Positions 51,928 through 60,783 of a DNA stretch of 64,000 nucleotides are shown here, one piece after another; the first letter of the stretch is position 1; every line of letters starts with the position of its first letter. The stretch is from NCBI GenBank assembly GCA_963711375.1, contig CAVQDV010000005.1:2604001-2668000 (forward strand), given 5' to 3'. The DNA comes from CAVQDV01 sp963711375 (GTDB taxonomy: Bacteria; Pseudomonadota; Gammaproteobacteria; Coxiellales; Coxiellaceae). The position numbers and the translations under genes were made by a program. The notes beneath the pieces are model-generated. The model had not been told where the DNA came from, made no database searches, and was given only the letters and a program-made list of their open reading frames with translations.

Positions 51928-52912
51928 AGGCTTTTCCTGCCATATTTAAAAATAAACGTTCAATCAATAATTGCGCGTTTGGATTATGATGACCCAACAT
52001 TAATTCGCGTGCTCGTTGCACCTCGCGCAAATGCGCATCCACTTGGGCTTTATTGAAGCATCGACTTAAGCCTTTGATCTCATCAACGCGATCCTGATTC
52101 ACTAAAAATTTTTGATCAACGGTAAGCAAGAGACACCATACATCCATCAAAATAGTAAATAATGCCAAGAAAAATAGCTCTGAATCTTGTTTTTGCCAAT
52201 TTAACGCCTTCGTAATTGGACTCTCTTCATTCTGCAAAATATTGTGCAGGTCTTGAATTAATTCGTCTCGCAAATTTAGAAACTGTAGATTCAAAAGCTC
52301 TAAGGCGCGCAAGGGTGCATATTCCGAAATGCGCAAGACTGCTTCAAAATCTTGTTTTTCGGATTGTTCTTTTAGCCATAGAATGGAAGCATCAATGGAT
52401 GGCGTACCGAAATTTAAGCGCTGGCAACGACTCAGAACCGTGGCTGGCAATTTAGCCGCCTGATGAGAGACCAGCATAAAAATTACATTCTCTGGCGGCT
52501 CTTCCAAGGTTTTTAATAGCGCATTCGCGCAATTGATATTCATCGCTTCTGCCGGATGAATAATAACGACTTGATGGCCACCGCAGGTTGAAGTTTGCTG
52601 AATTTTTTCGATCATGGTGCGCACCGCATCAATTTTAATTACGGTGCTTTTTTCTTCAGGCTCTAAAATGATTAAATCCGGGTGAAAGGTTTTTAGGAGA
52701 TGGCAGCGGCGGCAAATTCCGCAGGCTAGTCCCGTTGTCCTCAATCCAATATCAGCTTGACATAAAAGTTTCGCGGCTAAAGCTTTGGTAAAATCGAATT
52801 TTCCTATACCTTTCGGCCCTTCCAATAATAAGGCATGCGGCATCGTATTTTGCTGCCACTGTTTGGAAATATTTTCCAAAATCGACTGCTGCCAAGGATA
52901 AATATTCAACAT
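51917..52912 (-). CDS. holB: DNA polymerase III subunit delta'
   Basis: Clamp-loader subunit that helps load the beta clamp. The 331 residues contain MPHALLLEGPKGIGKFDFTK (P-loop form), the zinc cluster CQADIGLRTTGLACGICRRC, TSTCGGHQVVIIHPAEAMN, NALLKTLEEPPENVIFMLV and the sensor SRCQRLNF. Weak conservation after residue 200 is usual for delta'. It overlaps tmk by 7 nt and tatD by 11 nt, the conserved tmk-holB-tatD order. Confidence 0.93.
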   Translation of the reverse strand: MLNIYPWQQSILENISKQWQQNTMPHALLLEGPKGIGKFDFTKALAAKLLCQADIGLRTTGLACGICRRCHLLKTFHPDLIILEPEEKSTVIKIDAVRTMIEKIQQTSTCGGHQVVIIHPAEAMNINCANALLKTLEEPPENVIFMLVSHQAAKLPATVLSRCQRLNFGTPSIDASILWLKEQSEKQDFEAVLRISEYAPLRALELLNLQFLNLRDELIQDLHNILQNEESPITKALNWQKQDSELFFLALFTILMDVWCLLLTVDQKFLVNQDRVDEIKGLSRCFNKAQVDAHLREVQRARELMLGHHNPNAQLLIERLFLNMAGKAYVN

Positions 52913-53523
52913 AAGGTATCCAAAATTTTAGCGATATCATGCTGAACGGCTTGCGCATTTTGCAAGGCATTGACTACGCGAAAACGTTTGGGATGCACCT
53001 CCGCTAAATTCAAAAAAGCCTTTCGAACTCGCTTAAAAAAATCGATACTTTCTTGTTCTATTCGGTCCCTTTGCTTTCGATCTTCAATCCGTTTAAAGCC
53101 AACCTCTACCGGTGCATCTAAAATAATCGTTAAATCAGGTTCAAAATCACCTAAAGTCCATTGCTGAATTTCCCCAATTTTATGAGCTGAAAATCCGCGT
53201 CCAGCCCCTTGGTAAGCATAACTTGAATCGACAAAACGATCGCAAATTACCCACTCGCCACGCGCCAAAGCCGGTTTTATTTTATGCATGACATGCTGAA
53301 AACGAGCCGCAAACATCAGCATTAATTCCGTTTCAGGCAATAAAATCTCTTCGTGTGGTGTCAGCAGAATTTTGCGAATCATTTCGGCAATTTCAGTTCC
53401 ACCTGGCTCGCGAGTCAGAGTCACTTGTATATTTTTGGCTTCCAGATGGGCTTTTATAAATTGCCCCACCGAGCTTTTCCCCACTCCTTCGACGCCTTCG
53501 AGTGTAATAAAATAATTGTTCAT
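52906..53523 (-). CDS. tmk: Thymidylate kinase
   Basis: Phosphorylates dTMP to dTDP. The 205 residues contain the P-loop ITLEGVEGVGKSSVGQF, the DRX-type VTLTREPGGTEIAEMIRKIL, VICDRFVDSSYAYQGAGRGF, LTIILDAPVEVGFKRIEDR and a lid with DRIEQESIDFFKRVRKAFL. It overlaps mltG by 4 nt and holB by 7 nt. Confidence 0.96.
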   Translation of the reverse strand: MNNYFITLEGVEGVGKSSVGQFIKAHLEAKNIQVTLTREPGGTEIAEMIRKILLTPHEEILLPETELMLMFAARFQHVMHKIKPALARGEWVICDRFVDSSYAYQGAGRGFSAHKIGEIQQWTLGDFEPDLTIILDAPVEVGFKRIEDRKQRDRIEQESIDFFKRVRKAFLNLAEVHPKRFRVVNALQNAQAVQHDIAKILDTLC

Positions 53524-54539
53524 TGCTGATTAACCTTCTTACGATATTTGTCTACTGCGACTAAATGATCTTGGTAATTTTCTGAAAAAGTGTGGCCACC
53601 ATTTCCACTGGCTACATAATATAAATATTTCGTGATCTCGGGATGCAGGGCCGCTTGTATCGATAAAATACCAGGATTTCCGATGGGTGAAGGAGGCAAA
53701 CCGTTGTGCACATACGTGTTATAAGGTGTATCAGATTTTAAATCGGCTTTTGTAATGGGTGTAGAAAATGGCTTATTTAAACCATATAAAATCGTTGGAT
53801 CAATTTGCAAACGCATATTTTTTGCTAAGCGCAACAAAATTACGCCAGCCACTATGGGTCTTTCATTCGCTAATTTAGTTTCTTTTTCTATCAATGAAGC
53901 CACAATTAAAGCTTGATAGGCATCTTTGTACATTAAATTTGGGGCACGTGTTGCCCATTGTTTCTGCAATATTTTATGCATGCGTTTGTAAGCGCGCTGC
54001 AAGATTCCTAAATCCGAGTTTCCCCACGTATATTTATATGTGTCTGGAAAAAAAAGGCCCTCTGGATTTTTTTCGGGAACCTTCAAACTCTGCATGATTT
54101 CCATATTTTTTTTATTCGTGATTGTGTGACGAATATAAATATCTTTATTTAAAGCCTGTTTAATTTGATCAAAGGTCCAGCCTTCTATAAAAGTCATCTT
54201 ACGATAAACAAGGCCAGTTCCCTGTGCGATATTGCGTAACAATTGTGGAGCTGTCATTCCGGTTTTAATCCAATATTCACCATAATGCAATTTTTTGTCA
54301 TAGCCCTTAAATTCTGCATAAAATACAAAAAGGTCTCCCCGAGGCAGTAATTGTTGCGACTGCAATTGTTCGGCTAGTTCGGTAATGGTGATGCCTTTAT
54401 TGATGCGGATCGAAATATCCGGCCCCTGTTTGACTAAAGGATGATAAAAAAAACGATACCAGGCCGAGCCAATCCACAAGAAAGCTAGAAAAAAAGCAAT
54501 CAAGAGAATAAGAAAAATTTTTTTACGATGGGCCTGCAT
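53520..54539 (-). CDS. mltG: Endolytic murein transglycosylase MltG (YceG)
   Basis: Cleaves nascent glycan strands in the periplasm and terminates peptidoglycan polymerisation. The 339 residues begin with an N-terminal membrane anchor (IFLILLIAFFLAFLWIGSAW), then a LysM-like subdomain (IRINKGITITELAEQLQSQQ) and the catalytic domain with LIVASLIEKETKLANERPIV (Glu), RLAKNMRLQIDPTILYGL, YNTYVHNGLPPSPIGNPG and YYVASGNGGHTFS. pabC, which lies between fabF and mltG in E. coli, is absent; fabF starts 13 nt upstream. Confidence 0.95.
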   Translation of the reverse strand: MQAHRKKIFLILLIAFFLAFLWIGSAWYRFFYHPLVKQGPDISIRINKGITITELAEQLQSQQLLPRGDLFVFYAEFKGYDKKLHYGEYWIKTGMTAPQLLRNIAQGTGLVYRKMTFIEGWTFDQIKQALNKDIYIRHTITNKKNMEIMQSLKVPEKNPEGLFFPDTYKYTWGNSDLGILQRAYKRMHKILQKQWATRAPNLMYKDAYQALIVASLIEKETKLANERPIVAGVILLRLAKNMRLQIDPTILYGLNKPFSTPITKADLKSDTPYNTYVHNGLPPSPIGNPGILSIQAALHPEITKYLYYVASGNGGHTFSENYQDHLVAVDKYRKKVNQQ

Positions 54540-54552
54540 AAGGCACCATTAT

Positions 54553-55794
54553 TTAGCTAATTTTGCGAAATAGCAAGCTGCCATTCGTACCGCCAAATCC
54601 AAAGGAATTGGAGAGTGCATAGTTAATTTTCATTTCCTGCGCGTGGTGGGGAACAAAATTTAAATCACAGCCTTCATCGGGGTTATCAAGATTAATAGTG
54701 GGAGGAGCCACTTGATCCCGTATCGCTAATACGGAAAAAATAGCTTCAACTGCACCAGCAGCACCGAGCAGATGACCCGTCATTGACTTCGTGGAACTCA
54801 CGGCCAATTTATAAGCATGATCACCAAATGCCTGCTTAATGGCAAAGGCTTCTAAGGGATCTCCCACTGGAGTAGAAGTTCCGTGGGCATTAATATAGTC
54901 CACCTCTTCAACCGATATTCGGGCATCATGAAGGGTGTTTTTCATTGCCATCACAAAACCGCGGCCCTGAGGCTCAGGTGCCGTCATGTGATAAGCATCG
55001 CCACTCATGCCAAAACCAACTAATTCAGCATAAATTTTTGCACCGCGTTTTTTAGCAAATTCATATTCTTCAAGCACCAAGACACCCGCACCTTCTCCCA
55101 AAACAAAGCCATCACGATCTCTATCCCAAGGACGGCTCGCTTTTTCGGGATCGTCATTTCGTGTCGATAGCGCTCGCGCGGCATTAAATCCGCCAACGCC
55201 TAGCTGAGAAGTTGCCATTTCTGCACCACCTGCCAACATAACATCAGCATCATTATGCATGATCATCCGCGCCGCAGTGCCGATATTGTGGGTACCTGTT
55301 GTACAGGCCGTTACAATAGAAATATTCGGCCCCTGCAGATTAAATTTCATCGAAACAAACCCAGCAGACATATTGATAATGGCGCCAGGAATAAAAAATG
55401 GGGAAATTTTTCGGACGCCAGCTTGAAGCATATGCTCGTAACTTTTTTCAATCCAAGGTAAGCCCCCAATTCCAGAACCGATTGCAACGCCAGCTCGGGG
55501 CGCGAGCTCATCGTTTACAACCAATCCAGAATCTTCGAGGGCCTGCCTAGAAGCTTCTACGGCGTATTGAACGAATAAATCTGTTCGGCGTACATCTTTA
55601 TGAGTTAAAGCCAAATCCGCGTTAAAATCAGGTACGTTTGCTCCAATTTTGGTTAACAACTCAGTGTCTCGTAAAGCCTCGATTAAACGTACACCACTTT
55701 TTCCAGTGATGACATTTTCCCAAACTCCGGAAACAGTATTACCCAAGGAACTCACAATTCCTAATCCTGTAACAACAACTCTGCGTTTTGACAT
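54553..55794 (-). CDS. fabF: 3-oxoacyl-ACP synthase II (FabF)
   Basis: Elongating condensing enzyme of type II fatty acid synthesis. The 413 residues contain RRVVVTGLGIVSSLGNTVSG, the nucleophile SIVTACTTGTHNIG (Cys), and the His pair in INAHGTSTPVGDPLEAFAI and SSTKSMTGHLLGAAGAVEA, plus the end NSFGFGGTNGSLLF. The ATG at 55794 has AGGAG; a GTG two codons earlier would overlap that site. It follows acpP by 31 nt. Confidence 0.97.
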   Translation of the reverse strand: MSKRRVVVTGLGIVSSLGNTVSGVWENVITGKSGVRLIEALRDTELLTKIGANVPDFNADLALTHKDVRRTDLFVQYAVEASRQALEDSGLVVNDELAPRAGVAIGSGIGGLPWIEKSYEHMLQAGVRKISPFFIPGAIINMSAGFVSMKFNLQGPNISIVTACTTGTHNIGTAARMIMHNDADVMLAGGAEMATSQLGVGGFNAARALSTRNDDPEKASRPWDRDRDGFVLGEGAGVLVLEEYEFAKKRGAKIYAELVGFGMSGDAYHMTAPEPQGRGFVMAMKNTLHDARISVEEVDYINAHGTSTPVGDPLEAFAIKQAFGDHAYKLAVSSTKSMTGHLLGAAGAVEAIFSVLAIRDQVAPPTINLDNPDEGCDLNFVPHHAQEMKINYALSNSFGFGGTNGSLLFRKIS

Positions 55795-55825
55795 AAGCAC
55801 TCCTAAGATGCGTTATTGAACAAAA

Positions 55826-56080
55826 TTACGCTTTGTCTTTTTGTTGCATGCGAGATTTGATGTAATCAATCGCTTGCTGTACGGTGGTAATTTTCTCAGC
55901 TTCTTCGTCTTCGATTTCCGTTTCGAAGGCTTCTTCTAAAGCCATTACTAATTCAACGGTATCGAGCGAATCGGCTCCTAAATCATCCACAAAAGAAGCG
56001 TCATTTGTCACTTCTTCTGGTTTTACACCTAATTGCTCTACAACAAGTGCTTTAACTTGATCTTCAACTGTAGCTGGCAT
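55826..56080 (-). CDS. acpP: Acyl carrier protein
   Basis: An 84-residue acidic four-helix protein carrying the growing acyl chain on a phosphopantetheine at the Ser of DDLGADSLDTVELVMALEEA. It is slightly longer than the E. coli protein because of a polar tail (KSRMQQKDKA) and the Pro-Ala-Thr start. AAAAGGAG lies upstream of the ATG at 56080. The 90-bp gap to fabG is the longest in the cluster and could hold a separate acpP promoter. Confidence 0.97.
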   Translation of the reverse strand: MPATVEDQVKALVVEQLGVKPEEVTNDASFVDDLGADSLDTVELVMALEEAFETEIEDEEAEKITTVQQAIDYIKSRMQQKDKA

Positions 56081-56170
56081 TAATATGCTCCTTTTCCATT
56101 AGAAATATTAAATCAAGGATGTTATCACATTTTAGGGTTTGAGCAAGACTTTCTCGTCGCCCCAAAGCAC

Positions 56171-56914
56171 TCATAACATCAACATTCCACCATTCACATG
56201 AATGGTTTGACCCGTAATATAATTGGCTTTTTCATCCGCCAAAAAAGCAACGGCATTCGCAATATCCTCGGGAGCACCAATGCGTCCCATCGGAATAGCG
56301 TTTATTATAGCTTCTCGTTGTGACTCGGTTAATTGGCTCGTCATGTCCGAATCAATAAATCCGGGTGCTATACAATTTACAGTAATTCCCTTTGCGCCAA
56401 ATTCTTGCGCGAGGGATTTGCTAAACCCAATCATACCTGCTTTTGCAGCACAATAATTCGCCTGTCCAGGATTACCAGAAACACCAACAACAGAAGTAAT
56501 ATTGATAATTCGCCCCCAGCGCGCTTTTAGCATTGAACGGACGGATAATTTTGTTAAATAATAAAGTGAATTTAAATTTGTGTTTATCACCGAATTCCAT
56601 TGCTCTGGTTTCATTCGTAAAAATAAATTATCCTGGGTAATTCCCGCATTATTAATTAAAATGTGAGGATGGCCAATTTTTTCTGAAACTTCAGTAAAAA
56701 TAGCTTCAATTGCCGCAGGATCTGCAATATCTAGAACAAAACCTTCGCCAGAAATACCCTCCGATTCGAAAAGTTTATCAATTTTTTCAGCCCCTTCTGC
56801 TGAAGTCGCAGTCCCAATAATCGTGGCACCCTGACGACCTAATTCTAGCGCAATGGCTTTGCCAATACCTCTCGTGGCCCCAGTAATAAACGCAATTTTT
56901 CCTGAAAATGTCAT
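56171..56914 (-). CDS. fabG: 3-oxoacyl-ACP reductase
   Basis: NADPH-dependent reduction of 3-oxoacyl-ACP. The 247-residue SDR has FITGATRGIGKAIALELGRQ (cofactor TGxxxGIG), ILINNAGITQDNLFLRMKPE, INITSVVGVSGNPGQANYCA with AAKAGMIGFSKSLAQE (Ser-Tyr-Lys), VNCIAPGFIDSDMT and the end YITGQTIHVNGGMLML. It lies 30 nt downstream of fabH; fabD, normally between them, is missing. Confidence 0.97.
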   Translation of the reverse strand: MTFSGKIAFITGATRGIGKAIALELGRQGATIIGTATSAEGAEKIDKLFESEGISGEGFVLDIADPAAIEAIFTEVSEKIGHPHILINNAGITQDNLFLRMKPEQWNSVINTNLNSLYYLTKLSVRSMLKARWGRIINITSVVGVSGNPGQANYCAAKAGMIGFSKSLAQEFGAKGITVNCIAPGFIDSDMTSQLTESQREAIINAIPMGRIGAPEDIANAVAFLADEKANYITGQTIHVNGGMLML

Positions 56915-56944
56915 CTCATCTTTTCCCTTAATAACTCCATAAAA

Positions 56945-57904
56945 TTAATATTTAATTAGGCTAGCGCCCCAAGAAAGTCCGGCACCAAAAGCTTCCAACA
57001 TTAAGATTTCACCACGTTTTACAGCCCCTTTTCGTACGGCCTCATCTAAGGCCAACGGAATGGAAGCAGCCGAAGTATTCCCATGTTTTTCAATGGTCAA
57101 ATACACGCGTTCCATCGGTAAATCTAAGCGTTTTGCCGTCGCTTGAATAATTCGGATATTCGCTTGATGCGGAATAAGCCAATTAATATCGGATTTTTGT
57201 AAATTCCCTTTTGTGAGTGTTTGGTCTACAATTTCGTCTAATTTTTTAACAGCAAGCTTAAAAACTTCTTGTCCTTCCATATGTAAAATACCAGCGCCTT
57301 CCTTTGTCCATAAGGAACTATATGCAAATAATAATTTTTGATATTCTCCTGCAGCATGAATATTCGATGTAATAATTCCTGGTTTATCACTAGCGCCTAA
57401 AACAACGGCACCAGCCCCATCACCAAATAACACGCAGGTGGCTCGGTCATTCCAATTTGTCACTCTTGATAAAGTATCAACGCCAATAACTAAAACTTTG
57501 CTCTTTTCACCAGAACGAATGAATTGGTCCGCAATACTCAAGGCATAAATGAATCCTGCGCAAGCAGCATTCACATCAAATGCTGGGCATTCATTTCGAA
57601 TTCCAAGATTCGTTTGAACGACGCAAGCAGCGCTTGGGAAAAAGTAATCCGGGGAGGCCGTGCCAATAATGATCATGCCAATTTCTTGAGGATCGACATT
57701 CGCGGCTTCCAGCGCTCTTTCTGCGGCTTTTGTGGCCATTAGGTTGGTGGTATCATCGCTTCCCGTTACGACGTGTCTTTCTTTAATGCCAACACGCTTC
57801 GTAATCCACTCATCTGTAGTATCAACAATTTTTTCGAGATCTTTATTCGTTATTATTTTTTCGGGCAAGTAGGATCCTGTGCCCAAAATACGAGAATAAA
57901 TCAT
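56945..57904 (-). CDS. fabH: 3-oxoacyl-ACP synthase III (FabH)
   Basis: Initiates fatty acid synthesis by condensing acetyl-CoA with malonyl-ACP. The 319 residues contain ILGTGSYLPEKIITNKDLEK, TDEWITKRVGIKERH, the Cys in FDVNAACAGFIYALSIADQF, the His of LIPHQANIRIIQATAKRL and the Asn of IEKHGNTSAASIPLALDEA, ending AFGAGLSWGASLIKY. It lies 2 nt after plsX. It needs malonyl-ACP, so FabD must be encoded elsewhere. Confidence 0.97.
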   Translation of the reverse strand: MIYSRILGTGSYLPEKIITNKDLEKIVDTTDEWITKRVGIKERHVVTGSDDTTNLMATKAAERALEAANVDPQEIGMIIIGTASPDYFFPSAACVVQTNLGIRNECPAFDVNAACAGFIYALSIADQFIRSGEKSKVLVIGVDTLSRVTNWNDRATCVLFGDGAGAVVLGASDKPGIITSNIHAAGEYQKLLFAYSSLWTKEGAGILHMEGQEVFKLAVKKLDEIVDQTLTKGNLQKSDINWLIPHQANIRIIQATAKRLDLPMERVYLTIEKHGNTSAASIPLALDEAVRKGAVKRGEILMLEAFGAGLSWGASLIKY

Positions 57905-57906
57905 TT

Positions 57907-58938
57907 TTATTCCTTCTGGCTATCGCCTAAAACGGCTTGGAGTTGTTGTCGAATTTTCTCGGAAAGATCTTTACGTAAACCTAAAATGGCTTCTTCGATG
58001 GCATAGGAAAATGCAATACGATCAGCACCTCCATGACTTTTAACGACTACACCATTAAGCCCCAGAAAAGTAGCACCATTTCGACGACGAGGGTCTATAC
58101 GCTTTAACATTTTCTTTAATACAGGATAAGCGGGCAAAGCCGATAAATAGGTGATCCAATTTCGTTTGAAAGCTTCCGTGGTGCGCACTTTTACTAATTT
58201 GGCTAAACCTTCGCAGGCTTTTAATGCCACATTTCCAACAAAACCATCGCAGACAATAACGTCAACAGTTCCTGCAAATAAAGCATCTCCTTCGACAAAA
58301 CCCACATAATTAACTTCTGGGCAATTTGTCAATAATTCCGCAGCGCCTTTAATTTCTGGAGTGCCTTTTATATCTTCTTCACCAACATTTAATAAGGCGA
58401 CAGTGGGTCGAATAGAATTATCTTCTGCTGAGGCAAAAATAGAGCCCATTACTGCAAATTGAAATAATTGTTCAGCTGTCGAATTTACATTGGCGCCTAA
58501 ATCCAACATGCGAACTTCTTTGTTCGATTGTGAAGGAAAACGAGTGATAATGGCAGGACGATCGACACCCGGTAAAGTTTTCAGGACGAAACGCGCTGTT
58601 GCCATCAAAGCGCCGGTATTTCCTGCAGAAACGCAGGCCTGTGCTTTTTTCTCTTTCACTAAATTAATTGCCACTCGCATGGAGGAATCTTTTTTAGTGC
58701 GCAAGGCATGAGCCGGCGGCTCATCCATTGCAACCACTTCTGAGGCCTGAACAAACGAATACCGAGATTCTAAGCCTTTACCATGTGCTTTTAAAAGCGG
58801 CATGACTTTATCATCAAGACCGACAAAAATTATATCCAGATCTTCGTGTCGTCTTAACACATCAAGGCTAGCCAAAACAGTAACGTTTGGACCATGATCG
58901 CCACCCATGGCATCAATCGAAATCGTTTTCTTTTTCAA
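57907..58938 (-). CDS. plsX: Phosphate acyltransferase PlsX
   Basis: Makes acyl-phosphate from acyl-ACP for phospholipid synthesis. The 343 residues contain ISIDAMGGDHGPNVTVLASL, PPAHALRTKKDSSMRVAINL, ACVSAGNTGALMATARFVLK, DLGANVNSTAEQLFQFAVMG, VGEEDIKGTPEIKGAAELL, CDGFVGNVALKACEG and GLNGVVVKSHGGAD. The first codon at 58938 is TTG; the next ATG is codon 11 inside the conserved DAMGGD, so the TTG start is required. It lies 5 nt after rpmF. Confidence 0.96.
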   Translation of the reverse strand: MKKKTISIDAMGGDHGPNVTVLASLDVLRRHEDLDIIFVGLDDKVMPLLKAHGKGLESRYSFVQASEVVAMDEPPAHALRTKKDSSMRVAINLVKEKKAQACVSAGNTGALMATARFVLKTLPGVDRPAIITRFPSQSNKEVRMLDLGANVNSTAEQLFQFAVMGSIFASAEDNSIRPTVALLNVGEEDIKGTPEIKGAAELLTNCPEVNYVGFVEGDALFAGTVDVIVCDGFVGNVALKACEGLAKLVKVRTTEAFKRNWITYLSALPAYPVLKKMLKRIDPRRRNGATFLGLNGVVVKSHGGADRIAFSYAIEEAILGLRKDLSEKIRQQLQAVLGDSQKE

Positions 58939-58943
58939 AGGAA

Positions 58944-59138
58944 TTACTCTTCGGTTTCAGCCGGTTCTTCAATACTTAGCACTTCACGACCACGATAAAA
59001 ACCGTCTGGCGCGATGTGGTGACGAAGATGCGTCTGACCAGTGGTTTGATCCACGGACAACGCTTTCGTAGTTAATGCATCGTGTGAGCGGCGTTGGCCG
59101 CGTCGACTTCTAGTCACTCGACTTTTCTGAACTGCCAT
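58944..59138 (-). CDS. rpmF: 50S ribosomal protein L32
   Basis: A 64-residue large-subunit protein beginning MAVQKSRVTRSRRGQRRSHD, with LSVDQTTGQTHLRHHIAPDG and YRGREVL as in other L32 proteins. The zinc-binding cysteines of some L32s are absent, as in most gammaproteobacteria. An acidic tail (EEPAETEE) follows. It lies between yceD and plsX, the conserved order. Confidence 0.97.
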   Translation of the reverse strand: MAVQKSRVTRSRRGQRRSHDALTTKALSVDQTTGQTHLRHHIAPDGFYRGREVLSIEEPAETEE

Positions 59139-59218
59139 AAAACTAATCCTCTACTGGTTTGGTCGGTCGTATTATACATGAATCTGGATTATTGCAAACA
59201 CTTTGTGAATGGATAGGG

Positions 59219-59653
59219 CTAGGTTGAGGGACATCCGCCCCATTGGTGTTTTGGAATCATGGGGATTTCGAGCAATATTTCATCCTCTATTAGAGCAGAT
59301 AGATTGACTGGCTCGCCATTTGTCACCACGGGTTCGTAGTCATCAGGAAGGCTCTTAGCTTTATTTTCTGAAATAATGGCCGTCAATCGGGGATGAATCT
59401 CAAAATTAAAGCGAACGATTTCATTGCAGCGCTCGCAGATTAAATCCACGGGAACTGTAATGGTGCCAAAAATTAAGGGAAAGCCCTCTTCATTTCGCTC
59501 GAATTGAAGTTTAAATTCAGCGCAAAGATCTTCATTTTTCGCAATTTCCCTTAAACGTGTGAAATTTTTGAGCGTGTACGTGCCTTCTAATGTCACATTT
59601 TTTATGGCGAGGGCGATGGGGTCTATTTCAATGGGCAAGTTATTTTTCTTCAC
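59219..59653 (-). CDS. yceD: YceD/DUF177 family protein (23S rRNA accumulation)
   Basis: A 144-residue protein of the family linked in E. coli and plants to 23S rRNA accumulation. It has the CxxC pair in VPVDLICERCNEIVRFNFEI and the C-terminal DEILLEIPMIPKH with the late Cys in GGCPST. It starts with GTG at 59653, overlapping the rluC 3' end by 14 nt. The conserved yceD-rpmF order supports the assignment. Confidence 0.9.
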   Translation of the reverse strand: MKKNNLPIEIDPIALAIKNVTLEGTYTLKNFTRLREIAKNEDLCAEFKLQFERNEEGFPLIFGTITVPVDLICERCNEIVRFNFEIHPRLTAIISENKAKSLPDDYEPVVTNGEPVNLSALIEDEILLEIPMIPKHQWGGCPST

Positions 59654-60569
59654 GTATTTTCCTCAAAAACCCCCGCAATTTTTCGCATAAGGGCATACAA
59701 ATCCCAAATCGGTTTCCTTCATGTTCATAGGCAAAACAAGCGGAATGTAAAAAGAGTCTTCGAAGTCCCACTGTACGAAATTGGTTGTTCGCACTGTGGC
59801 GACCATATTTTTCATCACCCGCGATAGGGTGACCAATATGAGCTAAATGAACGCGTAACTGATGGGTGCGGCCAGTAATGGGCTTCGCTAAAACTAGCGT
59901 CGCATCTTTAAATCGTTGGAGCGGATAAACAATAGTATGAGCAGGTCGACCCGCTGGATCCACCTTTACCATTCGCTCGCCACTTTGCAGAGTATTTTTG
60001 ACAAGCGGTTCTTTAATCTCACGCTTCTCACCGACCCATCGACCACAAACCAAGGCTAAATACCCTTTCTCGATTTTCCGCTCCGTTAGCATTTTGTGCA
60101 TCAATAATAAGAAAGATCTTTTTTTCGCGAGCATCAAGCAACCCGAGGTTTCTCGATCTAAACGGTGAACCAATTCTAAAAATTTTTCATGGGGACGCAT
60201 CAAGCGAAGCATTTCGATCAGACCAGCACTTAAGTGAGAGCCACCATGCACAGGCATGCCAGCCGGTTTATTGATGAGCAGACATTGCTTATCTTCATAA
60301 ATAATCTGAGCTTCCAAAAACTGAGCTAAGTCATCGCTGGGTTTCATGATGGGCATTTGCTCTGCCATTTTTAAGGGTGGCAAACGGATCTCATCATTCT
60401 CTTGAATACGATACTCCGCTTTCACGCGCTTTTTATTGACGCGAACCTCGCCCTGACGTATCGCCCGGTAAACACGAGTCTTGGGAACCCCTTTGAAGCG
60501 AGTCATTAAAAAGTTATCAATTCGTTGACCCGCTTGATCAAGGCTAATGCTGATGAATTGTATTGACAT
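59640..60569 (-). CDS. rluC: Ribosomal large subunit pseudouridine synthase C
   Basis: Isomerises uridines of 23S rRNA (955, 2504, 2580 in E. coli). The 309 residues comprise an N-terminal S4 domain (QRIDNFLMTRFKGVPKTRVY then RAIRQGEVRVNKKR) and the RluA-type catalytic domain with LVHRLDRETSGCLMLAKK (catalytic Asp), GRTHQLRVHLAHIGHPIAGD and RLFLHSACFAYEH. It is divergent from rne, as in E. coli, and is the first gene of the fab cluster here. Confidence 0.95.
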   Translation of the reverse strand: MSIQFISISLDQAGQRIDNFLMTRFKGVPKTRVYRAIRQGEVRVNKKRVKAEYRIQENDEIRLPPLKMAEQMPIMKPSDDLAQFLEAQIIYEDKQCLLINKPAGMPVHGGSHLSAGLIEMLRLMRPHEKFLELVHRLDRETSGCLMLAKKRSFLLLMHKMLTERKIEKGYLALVCGRWVGEKREIKEPLVKNTLQSGERMVKVDPAGRPAHTIVYPLQRFKDATLVLAKPITGRTHQLRVHLAHIGHPIAGDEKYGRHSANNQFRTVGLRRLFLHSACFAYEHEGNRFGICMPLCEKLRGFLRKIREEK

Positions 60570-60783
60570 GCGCGGCAGTATACCTAAAACTTAGCCCAGA
60601 AACCACTTGATCCACCCAACTTTCCCTGTTATATTCCAACAGAATGAGGTCGTTTGAATCTCATAAAATAACAATAAGTTAGAATGGCGTCTTAATGATT
60701 TTCCCGGCTTTTTTTTCTTATGTTTATTGATAACGCGATCCCACCCCCGTGAGTGGTTGAGCGCCTAACAAAAGGTTTTAAAA
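60570..60783 (+). promoter_or_regulatory. rluC-rne intergenic region with a probable rne leader hairpin
   Basis: The 214-bp gap between divergent rluC and rne. It holds a T-rich tract (60709-60718) and a hairpin CCAC (60741-60744) / GTGG (60753-60756), extendable by GCG..CGC at 60735-60764, ending about 20 nt before the rne start. In E. coli RNase E controls its own mRNA through a structured 5' leader; a similar role here is plausible but not shown. No clear promoter hexamers were fixed. Confidence 0.4.
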
